Positions 45,612-54,504 are shown, counted from the first letter of the stretch. The stretch: 64,000 nucleotides of DNA from Acinetobacter calcoaceticus (GCF_900520355.1 NZ_LS999521.1:310001-374000); one strand, 5' to 3'. Program-made: numbers and translations. Notes: generated by a model not told the origin, from the letters alone.

Positions 45612-47240
45612 ATGCAAGTATTCTTCCTATTCCTCGCTGCAATCCTGTTAGGTTTTGCATGGTTGTCTCCATTTCACTATAGTCCTTGGGTCATGTTCTC
45701 GAGTGAAGTGAGTACTTTTGGGGCTGGATTATGCGTATTAGCCGCTCTAATTCAGCAAAATATTAAAATTCCTAGAGCACAACTATTGTTGCTGCCATTT
45801 GCTTTCATTCCAATAGTGCAGTGGGGTTTTGGTTTAGTTTTTGATCTGAGCACAGCCTTATTGAGTTCATTTTACTTGTTAGGTTTTTGGTTTATGGTCT
45901 TGGCTGGCTACAACCTGTCCTTAGATCAACAAAAGCGAGATCAAATCTTTTCTGGTTTTAGCTTACTCGTAATTATTGTTTCCGTTGCCACAAGCTTAAT
46001 TGCAATTTGCCAATGGTTGAATATTGAGTCTAATATTCCCTATGTACTTAAGTTACAGGGTAATCGTCCTTATGGCAATTTTGGTCAACCCAATAATATG
46101 GCAACCTTTTTAATTATTGGGTTATTAGGGTGTTTGTATTTATATGAAAAGAACAAAGTAACTATCTGGTTGTTATTACCTTCAGCACTGATTATTTTAT
46201 TTACGGTTGCATTGAGTCAGTCAAGAACTTCATGGATAGTTTTTCCATTTTTACTTATTTATTGGATAATTAAGCAGTTTAGAAAGCAAAAAAGATTTGG
46301 ATTTGCTCAAGGCTTTTTGTGGTGCTTAACATTTTTTTTAATTGCTGGCTTGATCTTACCTTATATTACTCAATTCATCGAATTATCTACAAATACACAG
46401 ATTACTGAAACAAGTACGTTTGTTGCTCGGGCAGGTTCGGGGCATGAGCGTGTAGGTATGTGGATACAAATATTGCATGCTATCGCTCAGCAACCATGGG
46501 CAGGGTATGGATGGAGTCAAACGAGTGTTGCTGTAGTTGATAGTATTCAATATGGAACTGTACATGTATGGTTTAATAGTGCCCATAATGTACTGCTCGA
46601 TTTAATTGTCTGGAATGGTATTCCATTAGCAGCAGTAATCATTGCTTACTTTGCGTGTTGGTTCCTTTGGTTAAATCAACAGGCTAAAGAAACCATCTCA
46701 ATTATAGCGATTATGATGGTTTGTGCCGTGTTGATTCATGCCATGTTCGAGTTCCCACAGCGTTATGCTTACTTCTTACTTACCTGTGGTTTTTTGCTTG
46801 GTATTATTCAGGCACAGACTCCTGTACTTAAAGGAGTTGTACTTAATAAGCAAATTTTCCGCTTATTATGGGTAGTCAGTTTACTGCTTATTATTGCGAT
46901 TTTACGTGATTACAATGTTTATGTTCTGAATAGTAATTTGCTTTATAAGAATAAACAGCCAAATGCAGAGTTCATGGGAAGCAGTAAAATTTTTGTTTTA
47001 ACGCAGTTTGAAGAGCGTTTAAAATGGATTGAACTTAATCCAGAAACTAAATTACCTGAAGCTGATTTAGTCCAGTGGGGAAATTCAGTAAAGAATAAAG
47101 CGACTCCCTATAATTTACGTAAATATGCAAAATTGCTGGCTTATAATGGAAAACCAGAGCAAGCAGAGCAGCAAATATTAATTTTAAAGCATCTCTATAA
47201 GCAAAAAATAACGCTACCAGAGTTATTAAAAGAAAAGTAA
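45612..47240 (+). CDS. pglL: PglL-type O-oligosaccharyltransferase
   Basis: The 542-residue polytopic protein of the Wzy_C/O-antigen-ligase superfamily transfers a lipid-linked glycan to protein in the periplasm. It has about 11-13 transmembrane helices. GNFGQPNNMATFL and the large periplasmic loop with SAHNVLLDLIVWNG are PglL-typical. H325 in that loop probably matches the essential histidine of neisserial PglL. The C-terminal soluble part (about 445-542) has a helical, TPR-like look. It sits directly after pilA. Because this PilA lacks a terminal Ser, a general PglL is likelier than the pilin-only TfpO; this is inference. There is no clear Shine-Dalgarno at ATG 45612. Confidence 0.88.
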   Translation: MQVFFLFLAAILLGFAWLSPFHYSPWVMFSSEVSTFGAGLCVLAALIQQNIKIPRAQLLLLPFAFIPIVQWGFGLVFDLSTALLSSFYLLGFWFMVLAGYNLSLDQQKRDQIFSGFSLLVIIVSVATSLIAICQWLNIESNIPYVLKLQGNRPYGNFGQPNNMATFLIIGLLGCLYLYEKNKVTIWLLLPSALIILFTVALSQSRTSWIVFPFLLIYWIIKQFRKQKRFGFAQGFLWCLTFFLIAGLILPYITQFIELSTNTQITETSTFVARAGSGHERVGMWIQILHAIAQQPWAGYGWSQTSVAVVDSIQYGTVHVWFNSAHNVLLDLIVWNGIPLAAVIIAYFACWFLWLNQQAKETISIIAIMMVCAVLIHAMFEFPQRYAYFLLTCGFLLGIIQAQTPVLKGVVLNKQIFRLLWVVSLLLIIAILRDYNVYVLNSNLLYKNKQPNAEFMGSSKIFVLTQFEERLKWIELNPETKLPEADLVQWGNSVKNKATPYNLRKYAKLLAYNGKPEQAEQQILILKHLYKQKITLPELLKEK

Positions 47241-47245
47241 TAAAA

Positions 47246-47275
47246 AATCCCCTTGTACTCAAGGGGATTTTTTTT
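47246..47275. terminator. bidirectional terminator between pglL and bfr
   Basis: AATCCCCTTG (47246-47255) and CAAGGGGATT (47260-47269) form a 10-bp stem with loop TACT. T runs follow on both strands. Confidence 0.93.
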
Positions 47276-47283
47276 ATGAGAAA

Positions 47284-47748
47284 TTACATCTGACTCTGGA
47301 TATAATTTTCAATGCCAACGCTGCCGATAAGGTCAATTTGAGTATCTAACCAGTCCCAATACTCTTCTTCTTTTTCTAAAATTTCTTGAACGAGATCACG
47401 CGTCACATAGTCTTGTTCTGTTTCAGCGAGTGCAACTGTTTTTTGAATCGCTTCTATATTTTCTTTCACTTTGCGAATGTCACATTGCAGAACTTCTTCT
47501 GTATGTTGACCAATGTAAAGTTTGCCTAAATGCTGAAGGTTAGGCAGGCCTTCCAAAAATAAAATACGTTCAATAATTTTGTCTGCATGCTTCATTTGAC
47601 GAATTGATTCTTTATATTCGGCAGAGCCAAGCTGCTCAATTCCCCAATCATTAAACATGCGTGAATGTAAAAAGTATTGATTAATTGCAGTTAAATGATG
47701 ATACAGCACTTGGTTGAGCTGATTAATCACATCACGATTGCCTTTCAT
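47284..47748 (-). CDS. bfr: bacterioferritin, haem-type subunit with degraded ferroxidase site
   Basis: The 154-residue protein aligns end to end without gaps to E. coli Bfr as I know it. The haem ligand M52 is kept. Of the six ferroxidase ligands, H54 and E127 remain, but E18 is His, E51 is Gln, E94 is Val and H130 is Tyr. It therefore looks like the haem-binding, catalytically poor subunit of a heteropolymeric bacterioferritin, as described for two-subunit systems in Neisseria and some pseudomonads. The ferroxidase partner would be coded elsewhere. It shares strand and neighbourhood with bfd. Confidence 0.93.
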   Translation of the reverse strand: MKGNRDVINQLNQVLYHHLTAINQYFLHSRMFNDWGIEQLGSAEYKESIRQMKHADKIIERILFLEGLPNLQHLGKLYIGQHTEEVLQCDIRKVKENIEAIQKTVALAETEQDYVTRDLVQEILEKEEEYWDWLDTQIDLIGSVGIENYIQSQM

Positions 47749-47905
47749 TGTAGCTACTCCAAAACAATTTCTGCCTCAATTCAATTAAGGCAATCTATAA
47801 AACCATTTTAGTGAACAATCATGGATATGGCGAGTAATTTATAGAACAGCAAATGAAAATCGCAATCAAAAACAACACAATATTAGTAAAGGGGAATTTT
47901 TAGCC

Positions 47906-47954
47906 AAAAAAAACCGCTTGAATGAGGAACTATTAACGTTCAGCAAAAAGCGGT
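47906..47954 (-). terminator. probable terminator of bfd
   Basis: ACCGCTT (47913-47919) pairs with AAGCGGT (47948-47954) with further pairing inside (GAA/TTC). On the minus strand a T8 run follows. Confidence 0.65.
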
Positions 47955-47993
47955 GGAGGAGCTAATAAATACGGTTAAATGTTTATAATTCTC

Positions 47994-48188
47994 TTACGCA
48001 GCCACGGAAATACGAGCGGCGATTTCTGCTAATTCTTCACTAATAATAGCACGTGCTTCTGGTGCACAGCGTCCACAGCAAGTACCGAGATCAAGCAAGT
48101 CGCGAATTTCGCGATAGCTTTCAGCGCCATTTTCAACAGCGTCTTTAATATCTTGATCGGTAATGCCACGACACAAGCAAACGTACAT
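47994..48188 (-). CDS. bfd: bacterioferritin-associated ferredoxin
   Basis: Bfd is a small 2Fe-2S protein (64 residues from ATG 48188) that reduces Bfr haem to mobilise stored iron. The cluster ligands follow the Bfd pattern: C4-x-C6 (MYVCLCRG) and C38-x2-C41 (TCCGRC). The helix-turn-helix-like fold region EIRDLLDLGTCCGRCAPEAR is typical. A TTG 15 bases upstream is rejected because MYVCLC is the canonical start. Its promoter is overlapped by a Fur box, so it is probably made under iron limitation. Confidence 0.94.
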   Translation of the reverse strand: MYVCLCRGITDQDIKDAVENGAESYREIRDLLDLGTCCGRCAPEARAIISEELAEIAARISVAA

Positions 48189-48221
48189 GGGAGTGATCCC
48201 CAAATATAAATGCGATAATAG

Positions 48222-48251
48222 ATATTATTGATAATTATTATCGTTTGTCAA
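48222..48251 (-). promoter_or_regulatory. bfd promoter with Fur box in the spacer
   Basis: On the minus strand TTGACA (48246-48251), an 18-bp spacer and TAATAT (48222-48227) form the promoter. Bases 48224-48242 match the 19-bp Fur consensus at 15 of 19 positions, including an unbroken GATAAT-N-ATTATC core (48230-48242). Fur-Fe2+ would block RNA polymerase directly. Confidence 0.85.
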
Positions 48252-48296
48252 TGAAATTCATTTAAAATCTCATTTATTATTATTGGGATTTTGGAT

Positions 48297-48354
48297 AAAA
48301 AAATACCACCTGAGCGGAAATCCAAGTTGTGTTCAGATTTTATACAAAGGTGGT
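48297..48354 (-). terminator. probable terminator of the RidA-family gene
   Basis: ACCACCT (48305-48311) pairs with AGGTGGT (48348-48354), with an inner CTGA/TCAG helix. On the minus strand TATTTTTTT follows. The loop is long. Confidence 0.55.
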
Positions 48355-48407
48355 TCATGATTTGGAGCTAAGAATTTAAAGGAAAATATTCAATATATTT
48401 TTATATC

Positions 48408-48791
48408 TTATTGATTAATAATTACAATACCATCCATTTCTACTAATGCATCTTTAGGTAGACTAGCTACACCTAATGCTGCACGGGCAGGGTAGGGTTG
48501 AGCAAAATATTCACCCATAATTTGGTTTACAAGTTGGAAATTTGATAAATCGGTTAGGAAAATATTGAGTTTGGCAATATCTGCTAGAGAGCCCCCAGCA
48601 GCTTCACAAACCGCTTTTAAATTATCAAATACACGGCGAATTTGAGCTTCGATACCTTCTACAAGTTCCATACTGTATGGATCTAAACCAATTTGCCCTG
48701 AAAGATATAACGTATTGTCTACTAAAATAGCTTGAGAGTATGTGCCTATAGCAGCAGGGGCATTTTCAGTATGAATCACTTGGCGGGACAT
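48408..48791 (-). CDS. ridA: RidA family enamine/imine deaminase
   Basis: RidA proteins hydrolyse reactive 2-aminoacrylate-type enamines from PLP enzymes. The 127-residue protein has the family sequence [12 protein letters not shown] near the start, LSGQIGLDP, and the conserved [21 protein letters not shown] with the catalytic-site Arg (R in PARA) and Glu. GGAGAA lies before ATG 48791. It lies downstream of spoT on the same strand, separated by a region with a perfect inverted repeat. The symbol ridA is by family; several paralogues are common. Confidence 0.9.
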   Translation of the reverse strand: MSRQVIHTENAPAAIGTYSQAILVDNTLYLSGQIGLDPYSMELVEGIEAQIRRVFDNLKAVCEAAGGSLADIAKLNIFLTDLSNFQLVNQIMGEYFAQPYPARAALGVASLPKDALVEMDGIVIINQ

Positions 48792-48824
48792 TTGGTTCTC
48801 CTTGATTAAATCTCATTCCATCAT

Positions 48825-48860
48825 AATCGATGATAGGTTTGGACAAAAGTATCATCGATT
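48825..48860. repeat. perfect 11-bp inverted repeat between spoT and ridA
   Basis: AATCGATGATA (48825-48835) and TATCATCGATT (48850-48860) are exact reverse complements with a 14-base loop. The near arm lies about 34 bases before the ridA start. No T tract follows on the minus strand. An operator or leader hairpin is possible. Confidence 0.65.
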
Positions 48861-48935
48861 TAACTGATTAAGTGGATTTGGAAAGTTTGATTTTGTTAAA
48901 GAAACATAAATCTGACCAATCGCCCTTGTAAAGAC

Positions 48936-51041
48936 CTAGCTTACTTTTGAGACTTCCATTTGGGGATTAGGAGCATCCAAACGTTCAATACGCGGGAAAC
49001 CATAATGCATACGTAAGTCACGGATGACTTTTGCAATATGTTTACGGTTGTTAACTACAATATTAACAAAAGTTCTTTGCTCATTTGAGTGAACCATTTC
49101 TACGCCTGCATTATTTTTACGGCATTGATAGATTAGGTCTGATACCTGCTCATCATTCATTGCCCTATCTATAGCGAGGTAAGCAGTAAAACGTACATCA
49201 TCTACATCATCTGCTTTCCATTGAAGCGGCATAATATTTTCAGGGTGAAGATGTTGCTCATGTAGCAAGTTATGGCAGCGTATGCGATGCACAATTAACC
49301 CACGACGTGTTAAATGCCCTTGAATTGGGTCGCCTAGAACTGGATTGCAGCAATGTGCATATTTAACGTCGATACCTTCAGTACTTTGAATGAGTCGATC
49401 TGAATTTTCCACTTGTGGATGTTTGTCATGAGCAAATAGGTGATTAGCTACGAGTTGAGGCAGTAAGTCACCAACAGCAATTTGCTCAAACAATGTATTT
49501 TTATCGCCGATGTGGCGCCATTGAAGTAAATCTAACCAGTCGGCTTCAGAAAGATCGTTAATCGAACGATTGAATAGTTTCAGTGCTCGAGAAAGTGCTT
49601 GTGCACCGACTAAACGCTGTTCTTCAATGTCTTGGTCTTTAAGGACATGCTGTAATGCACGGCGAGCTTTTTGAGTATTAATAAAACTTAGCCAGTCTGG
49701 ATTTGGTGTTGCTAAAACATCCGTAATAACTTCGATAACCTGACCGCTAATTAAGGGTGTCGACAGTGGTTTAATTTCACCATCTACTTTTGCACCAACT
49801 GCATGATTACCTAAAAATAAACTTGCTGAATAAGCAAAATCAACTACGGTAGCACCTTGTGGTAACTCATGGAGTTGACCATGTGGTGTATAAACCCAAA
49901 TTTTTTCTTGATGTAAGTAATCTAATAAATCATTAAAAGTCGTTTTTGCACATTCTCCATCGATAAGCGTATTCAGATTTTGCATAGAGGCCTGAATGGC
50001 TGAACGACAAGTTTGCGGTGCATTTTCACCAAGCACTACGCCAAAGCGAGCAGCTTTGCGCATAAGCTCGGTTTGAATGGTAAGAGAGAGTGTGGTTTTT
50101 TCGCCTTTAAGTTTAATCAGCAAAGATTGATTGCCACCAGGTAATGGACGACGGATATGGTCTTGGTATTGGATGACCTGAAAGTTTTCTCTTAATGCAT
50201 CAACTAGGCGGTCACAGTCAGCAATTGTTTGTAAAACGATTTCAAAAGCATGGCTATGGGTAAGCTCTTGTAAATCCATCTCATTTTTAACGAAATGGCG
50301 TAATAATTCGATATTGTTATTTTTCTTTTTAATGCGGCCTTGAATATGATAGTTATGGAGAAGTTCAGCGAGGTTTTGTTCCCAGATACTTTGATATTTA
50401 CATCGCTCTGGTTTGGTTAGACGTAGTGCATTTTGCACGTTATCAAACATATCAAGATCAAGATTTTGATAACAAAGATTTTCTAGATTATCGCCCATTT
50501 CGTTCATGCCGACTAATCTTGCCATTGGCACAAAAATATCAAGAGTTTCTTGAGCAATGCGGGCACGTTTATCGGGACGCAAAGCACCTAGCGTTGTCAT
50601 ATTATGATAGCGATCAGCTAATTTAATAATAATGACACGTGGGTCCTGTAGGGTCGCTTGCAAGATTTTTCGGAATGAGGCAGCCTTGTTATATTCTTTA
50701 TCACTTGACTGGCTAAGTTTGGTTACACCATCAACTAGTTCGGCAACTGTCAGACCAAACTTTTCAGTAATATCTTCTTTTGTATATTGCGTATCTTCAA
50801 TAACATCATGCAAAAGTGCTGCCATTAAGGTTTCAGCATCTAAACGCATGTTCGCCAGAATGCAGCTGACAGCAATTGGATGCAGAATGTAGGGTTCACC
50901 ACTTTTACGTGTAATGCCAGTATGCGCTAGATCGGCAAAATCACAGGCAGCAAGCACTTTCTCGACCTCACTTACCGATAAGTAAGGGTCGATAATCAAT
51001 TTAAGCTGTTGCTTGGCTTGGCTGACCTCTTCGCCTGGCAT
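48936..51041 (-). CDS. spoT: SpoT, (p)ppGpp hydrolase with degenerate synthetase domain
   Basis: SpoT controls the alarmone pool. In the 701-residue protein the N-terminal HD hydrolase domain is intact: YILHP with H54, LLHDVIEDT with H78-D79 and E82-D83. The synthetase region (about 245-340) has lost its motifs. The expected DYIxxPKxNGYQSLH is DHIRRPLPGGNQSLL here, and the expected EVQIRT is LTIQTE. TGS (about 381-440), a Cys-bearing linker (HCCNPVLGD) and a C-terminal ACT domain follow. It is probably a monofunctional hydrolase, which agrees with reports on Acinetobacter SpoT. It follows rpoZ as in E. coli, but with a terminator between. Confidence 0.95.
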   Translation of the reverse strand: MPGEEVSQAKQQLKLIIDPYLSVSEVEKVLAACDFADLAHTGITRKSGEPYILHPIAVSCILANMRLDAETLMAALLHDVIEDTQYTKEDITEKFGLTVAELVDGVTKLSQSSDKEYNKAASFRKILQATLQDPRVIIIKLADRYHNMTTLGALRPDKRARIAQETLDIFVPMARLVGMNEMGDNLENLCYQNLDLDMFDNVQNALRLTKPERCKYQSIWEQNLAELLHNYHIQGRIKKKNNNIELLRHFVKNEMDLQELTHSHAFEIVLQTIADCDRLVDALRENFQVIQYQDHIRRPLPGGNQSLLIKLKGEKTTLSLTIQTELMRKAARFGVVLGENAPQTCRSAIQASMQNLNTLIDGECAKTTFNDLLDYLHQEKIWVYTPHGQLHELPQGATVVDFAYSASLFLGNHAVGAKVDGEIKPLSTPLISGQVIEVITDVLATPNPDWLSFINTQKARRALQHVLKDQDIEEQRLVGAQALSRALKLFNRSINDLSEADWLDLLQWRHIGDKNTLFEQIAVGDLLPQLVANHLFAHDKHPQVENSDRLIQSTEGIDVKYAHCCNPVLGDPIQGHLTRRGLIVHRIRCHNLLHEQHLHPENIMPLQWKADDVDDVRFTAYLAIDRAMNDEQVSDLIYQCRKNNAGVEMVHSNEQRTFVNIVVNNRKHIAKVIRDLRMHYGFPRIERLDAPNPQMEVSKVS

Positions 51042-51202
51042 AAATCACCCTTTTTCCTAATGCTGAGAAACTAAATCTATCTACTTCTTAATGAAAAGCA
51101 TATTGCGGAACTTGTCAATTTTTTCATTTGAAAAAGTGTATTTTTTTTTCAATGAAAATAATTGCTTTTTTCAATATCTTTAAATTCAAGACAAAGCCAA
51201 AT

Positions 51203-51235
51203 AAAAAACCACCGCAGAAAAACGATGGTTTTTTT
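51203..51235 (-). terminator. intrinsic terminator of rpoZ
   Basis: AAAAAACCA-C-CG pairs with CG-A-TGGTTTTTT (51203-51235), one mismatch, with a T run on the minus strand. It separates rpoZ from spoT. Confidence 0.75.
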
Positions 51236-51250
51236 ATAAAACAGAATTAG

Positions 51251-51529
51251 TTAGAAAGAAAAACCTTCTAAATTCAAGCTGTTTGTAGAAAGAGCAAGAT
51301 CAAGACTAGAAGTTTGATAATCTTGTTCACGTTGTTTAAGAATTTCTTTCGTAACGTGTCCTGCCGCGATTTCGCGCAAAGAAACTACAGTCGGTTTGTC
51401 GTTATCCCATTCTACAGTTGGCTCCATGCCTTGACGTGCCAATTGACGAGCACGTTTACTTGCAACGAGCACAAGCTCAAAACGGTTGTCTACATGATCT
51501 AAACAATCTTCAACGGTGACGCGTGCCAT
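51251..51529 (-). CDS. rpoZ: RNA polymerase omega subunit
   Basis: Omega, 92 residues, stabilises the beta-prime subunit and forms part of a ppGpp-binding site on RNA polymerase. [20 protein letters not shown] and SKRARQLA near the start are family hallmarks. The C-terminus is variable. It lies between gmk and spoT, a conserved order linking guanine nucleotide and ppGpp functions. Confidence 0.96.
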   Translation of the reverse strand: MARVTVEDCLDHVDNRFELVLVASKRARQLARQGMEPTVEWDNDKPTVVSLREIAAGHVTKEILKQREQDYQTSSLDLALSTNSLNLEGFSF

Positions 51530-51601
51530 AAAAGTTCTCGTTTTGGAATGGTGAATTTGAACAGACTAAACAGTATAAAAGGCTTTCGATCTAGACTCAA
51601 G

Positions 51602-52231
51602 TTATTCCTGTTTTGGTTGAGGAGTAATCAAGTCTTGAATTAATGTTTGATGACGTTTGGCTTGCTGAGATAATACTAAACGGTTTGCTGTAATCACAGC
51701 TTCAAGCTCATGTAAGGCTTTATTAAAATCATCATTGATAATGATGTAATCAAAGTTCGTGTAATGCTGCATATCTTCAACTGCACAGCTTAAACGATGT
51801 TCAATGACTTCAACTGAGTCTGTACCACGATTAGATAAGCGCTGACGTAGGTCAAACTGAGTAGGGGGTAAAATAAATATTTGTTTAGATTCAGGAAAAA
51901 GTTTTCGTACTTGCTCTGCACCTTGCCAATCAATTTCAAGTAAAACATCGTGCCCTTGAGCTAACTGTTGCTTTACCGTTGTTTGAGAAGTGCCATAGTA
52001 ATTACCAAATACTTCAGCGTATTCAATAAAACCGTCATGGTTGACTTGGTCTAGAAATTCATCTTTTGTAGTGAAGTGATAGTGAACACCATCTAATTCA
52101 CCAGGACGTTGACCTCGGGTAGTATGCGAGACTGAAACATGTAAATTGCTTACACGGTCAAGCAGGGCTTTCACCAAAGATGTTTTGCCCGTTCCTGATG
52201 CAGCAGAAACGACAAACAATAGACCCGACAT
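51602..52231 (-). CDS. gmk: guanylate kinase
   Basis: Gmk phosphorylates GMP to GDP with ATP. The start is ATG 52231 (MSGLLFVVSAASGTGKTSL), giving 209 residues; a longer frame reading from further upstream is rejected because the P-loop start is canonical. The Walker A is SAASGTGKT. SHTTRGQRPGELDGVHYHF and the GNYYGTS GMP-binding segment are typical. It is divergent from ispH and heads the gmk-rpoZ unit. Confidence 0.96.
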   Translation of the reverse strand: MSGLLFVVSAASGTGKTSLVKALLDRVSNLHVSVSHTTRGQRPGELDGVHYHFTTKDEFLDQVNHDGFIEYAEVFGNYYGTSQTTVKQQLAQGHDVLLEIDWQGAEQVRKLFPESKQIFILPPTQFDLRQRLSNRGTDSVEVIEHRLSCAVEDMQHYTNFDYIIINDDFNKALHELEAVITANRLVLSQQAKRHQTLIQDLITPQPKQE

Positions 52232-52353
52232 GATATTTTTCCTGATATGATAAAATATCTTCGCTATTGTAGTGTACCGTGCGTTTAAACTGAATAGTTT
52301 TAATTGCAAATATTCAAGAGAAATTCCCCTGTTTTATTAATTTTGAGGCTGTT

Positions 52354-53304
52354 ATGGAAATTGTGTTAGCTAATCCGCGTGGTTTTTGTGCCGGTGTTGA
52401 TCGAGCCATAGCAATCGTCAATCGGGCTTTAGAATGTTTTAATCCGCCTATTTATGTACGTCATGAAGTTGTACACAATAAATTTGTGGTAGATGACTTA
52501 CGTCAAAGAGGGGCAGTTTTTGTTGATGAGCTTGATCAGGTTCCGGATGACTCAATTGTAATTTTTAGTGCGCATGGCGTTTCAAAAGCAGTTCAGCAAG
52601 AAGCAGAGCGCCGGGGCTTAAAAGTTTTTGATGCCACTTGTCCTTTAGTTACCAAGGTTCATATTGAAGTGACTAAATATGCACGTGAAGGTACTGAAGC
52701 AATTTTGATTGGTCATGAAGGACACCCTGAAGTTGAAGGAACAATGGGTCAATATGACAAATTAAAAGGTGGTGAGATTTATCTTGTTGAAGATGAAGCT
52801 GATGTGGCTGCACTTGCAGTAAGACATCCTGAGAAACTTGCATTTGTAACCCAAACAACTTTATCTATTGATGATACGGCTAAAGTCATTGATGCGTTGC
52901 GTGCAAAATTTCCTCATATTCAGGGGCCACGTAAAGACGATATTTGCTACGCAACTCAAAACAGACAAGATGCTGTGCGTGACTTGGCTGAACAGTGTGA
53001 TGTGGTGTTGGTTGTAGGCTCACCTAACTCATCAAATTCAAATCGTTTACGTGAGCTTGCAGAGCGTATGGGTAAAGCTGCTTACCTTGTAGATAATGCT
53101 GATCAGCTAGAACAGTCATGGTTCAATGATACTTGCAAAATTGGTGTGACAGCGGGTGCTTCAGCGCCGGAAATTCTGATTAAGCAAGTGATTCAACGTT
53201 TACAAGACTGGGGCGCGCAAGCACCTAAAGAATTAGATGGACGTGAAGAGAACATAACCTTTAGCCTTCCTAAAGAATTACGCATTCACGTGACTCAAGC
53301 ATAA
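52354..53304 (+). CDS. ispH: 4-hydroxy-3-methylbut-2-enyl diphosphate reductase
   Basis: IspH (LytB) is the last enzyme of the MEP isoprenoid pathway. It reduces HMBPP to IPP and DMAPP with a 4Fe-4S cluster. In the 316-residue protein the three cluster cysteines are in [11 protein letters not shown] (C12), [10 protein letters not shown] (near C96) and [11 protein letters not shown] (near C197). The catalytic Glu lies in [14 protein letters not shown] and [10 protein letters not shown] segments. It is complete, with a strong terminator. Confidence 0.96.
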   Translation: MEIVLANPRGFCAGVDRAIAIVNRALECFNPPIYVRHEVVHNKFVVDDLRQRGAVFVDELDQVPDDSIVIFSAHGVSKAVQQEAERRGLKVFDATCPLVTKVHIEVTKYAREGTEAILIGHEGHPEVEGTMGQYDKLKGGEIYLVEDEADVAALAVRHPEKLAFVTQTTLSIDDTAKVIDALRAKFPHIQGPRKDDICYATQNRQDAVRDLAEQCDVVLVVGSPNSSNSNRLRELAERMGKAAYLVDNADQLEQSWFNDTCKIGVTAGASAPEILIKQVIQRLQDWGAQAPKELDGREENITFSLPKELRIHVTQA

Positions 53305-53340
53305 AGTGTGACTTATTTAACATACTGATTTTAAAATAGT

Positions 53341-53380
53341 AAAACAGATAATTGTTGATGTGACGATTATCTGTTTTTTT
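53341..53380 (+). terminator. intrinsic terminator of ispH
   Basis: AAAACAGATAATTGT (53341-53355) pairs with ACGATTATCTGTTTT (53363-53377), with one G-U pair, around a 7-base loop. A T run follows. Confidence 0.92.
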
Positions 53381-53476
53381 ATACCCTTTATCTGCTTTGT
53401 ATTTGTTTTGTAAATCTAAACCGTAAAATTTAAATAATAAATAAAAAATTCTTAAGTTTATTTGGGGTTTAAGGGG

Positions 53477-53950
53477 ATGAGGGGAATTACTCCACAAGAA
53501 GGGTTCACCTTGGTTGAGCTTATGGTGACGATTGCAGTAATGGCGATTATTGCAATGATGGCTGCGCCGTCTATGTCAAATTTATTGGAAAATAAACGAC
53601 TAGAGGGAAATCAACGAGACCTAATCAATGCTTTGTCGGAAGCGAAGAGCCAAGCAATACTTGGTCGACAAGACGTTTCTATTAATTTGAATTCAACAGC
53701 TTTAAATACACCCACTTCTTTTAATTGGAAAGCTGCTTCAAATAATACTCTTGAGCTCAAGAATATAGCTGCTGATAGCACACAAAGTTCCTTAACAACG
53801 ACAACCTTGACCTTTAATGCGAATGGAATGGTAACTAATATCACCCAAGATACGCTTTTATCTATTTGTAATTCAAAAATATATAAAAAGAAAATTCTTA
53901 TTTTAACAAAGCTTGGCACATTAATTTTTAAAGCTGAGGAGACATGTTAA
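53477..53950 (+). CDS. fimU: GspH/FimT-type minor pseudopilin (FimU)
   Basis: The 157-residue prepilin-like protein from ATG 53477 has a leader MRGITPQEG cut before FTLVELMVTIAVMAI, with Glu at +5. The C-terminal part is short and beta-rich. It starts a minor-pilin operon whose products are expected to form the pilus tip and prime assembly. FimU versus FimT is decided mainly by operon position. A TTG 15 bases earlier is less likely because the leader would be unusually long. Confidence 0.85.
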   Translation: MRGITPQEGFTLVELMVTIAVMAIIAMMAAPSMSNLLENKRLEGNQRDLINALSEAKSQAILGRQDVSINLNSTALNTPTSFNWKAASNNTLELKNIAADSTQSSLTTTTLTFNANGMVTNITQDTLLSICNSKIYKKKILILTKLGTLIFKAEETC

Positions 53951-54504
53951 TGGGGGGCTCTAAACAACAAGCTCAAGCTGGGGTTGGCTTATTAGAAGTG
54001 TTGGTTGCTTTAATTTTACTTGCAATAGGGATTTTAGGATATGTTGCCTTGCAAATTCGGGCTATGGATGCTTCTTCAGAGGCTTTAAGTAAATCTCAGG
54101 CTATTATGATTATGAGAGGATTAGCAGAAAATATTCGCGTAAATAGTACTCAAGCTAGCCAATATCCTATCTTTGTTCGTAGTTATAGCAATTATTCATC
54201 TACCACCACAGCCCCTACGTTGTGTTTCAACACAATTTGTACCCCTTCTCAACTTGCACAATTTGATGCTTATCAAGCAGCAAGAACTGCAGATCAACTA
54301 GGCATGAAAATCACAATGTCAAATTGTCCTGGGGTCACAACTACAATGGCCCAGCAGAGACAGTGTCTATTTGTTTTTTGGGGCAAAACCACTCCAACAC
54401 TTACGACAAATGGGGGCGTCACGAGTGTGGATGTATCGAGCTGTATGAGTACGAATGGTGTTTATACCAATAATTCGAATTGTTTAATGATGGAGGCATA
54501 TTAA
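53944..54504 (+). CDS. pilV: minor pilin PilV
   Basis: The 186-residue minor pilin has leader MLMGGSKQQAQAG and a mature start VGLLEVLVALILLAIGILGY with Glu at +5, the typical PilV motif with GLLEVLVAL. ATG 53944 overlaps the previous gene by 7 bases and has GAGG just upstream. It has several cysteines in the globular part. It is part of the PilVWX-FimU tip complex. Confidence 0.9.
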   Translation: MLMGGSKQQAQAGVGLLEVLVALILLAIGILGYVALQIRAMDASSEALSKSQAIMIMRGLAENIRVNSTQASQYPIFVRSYSNYSSTTTAPTLCFNTICTPSQLAQFDAYQAARTADQLGMKITMSNCPGVTTTMAQQRQCLFVFWGKTTPTLTTNGGVTSVDVSSCMSTNGVYTNNSNCLMMEAY

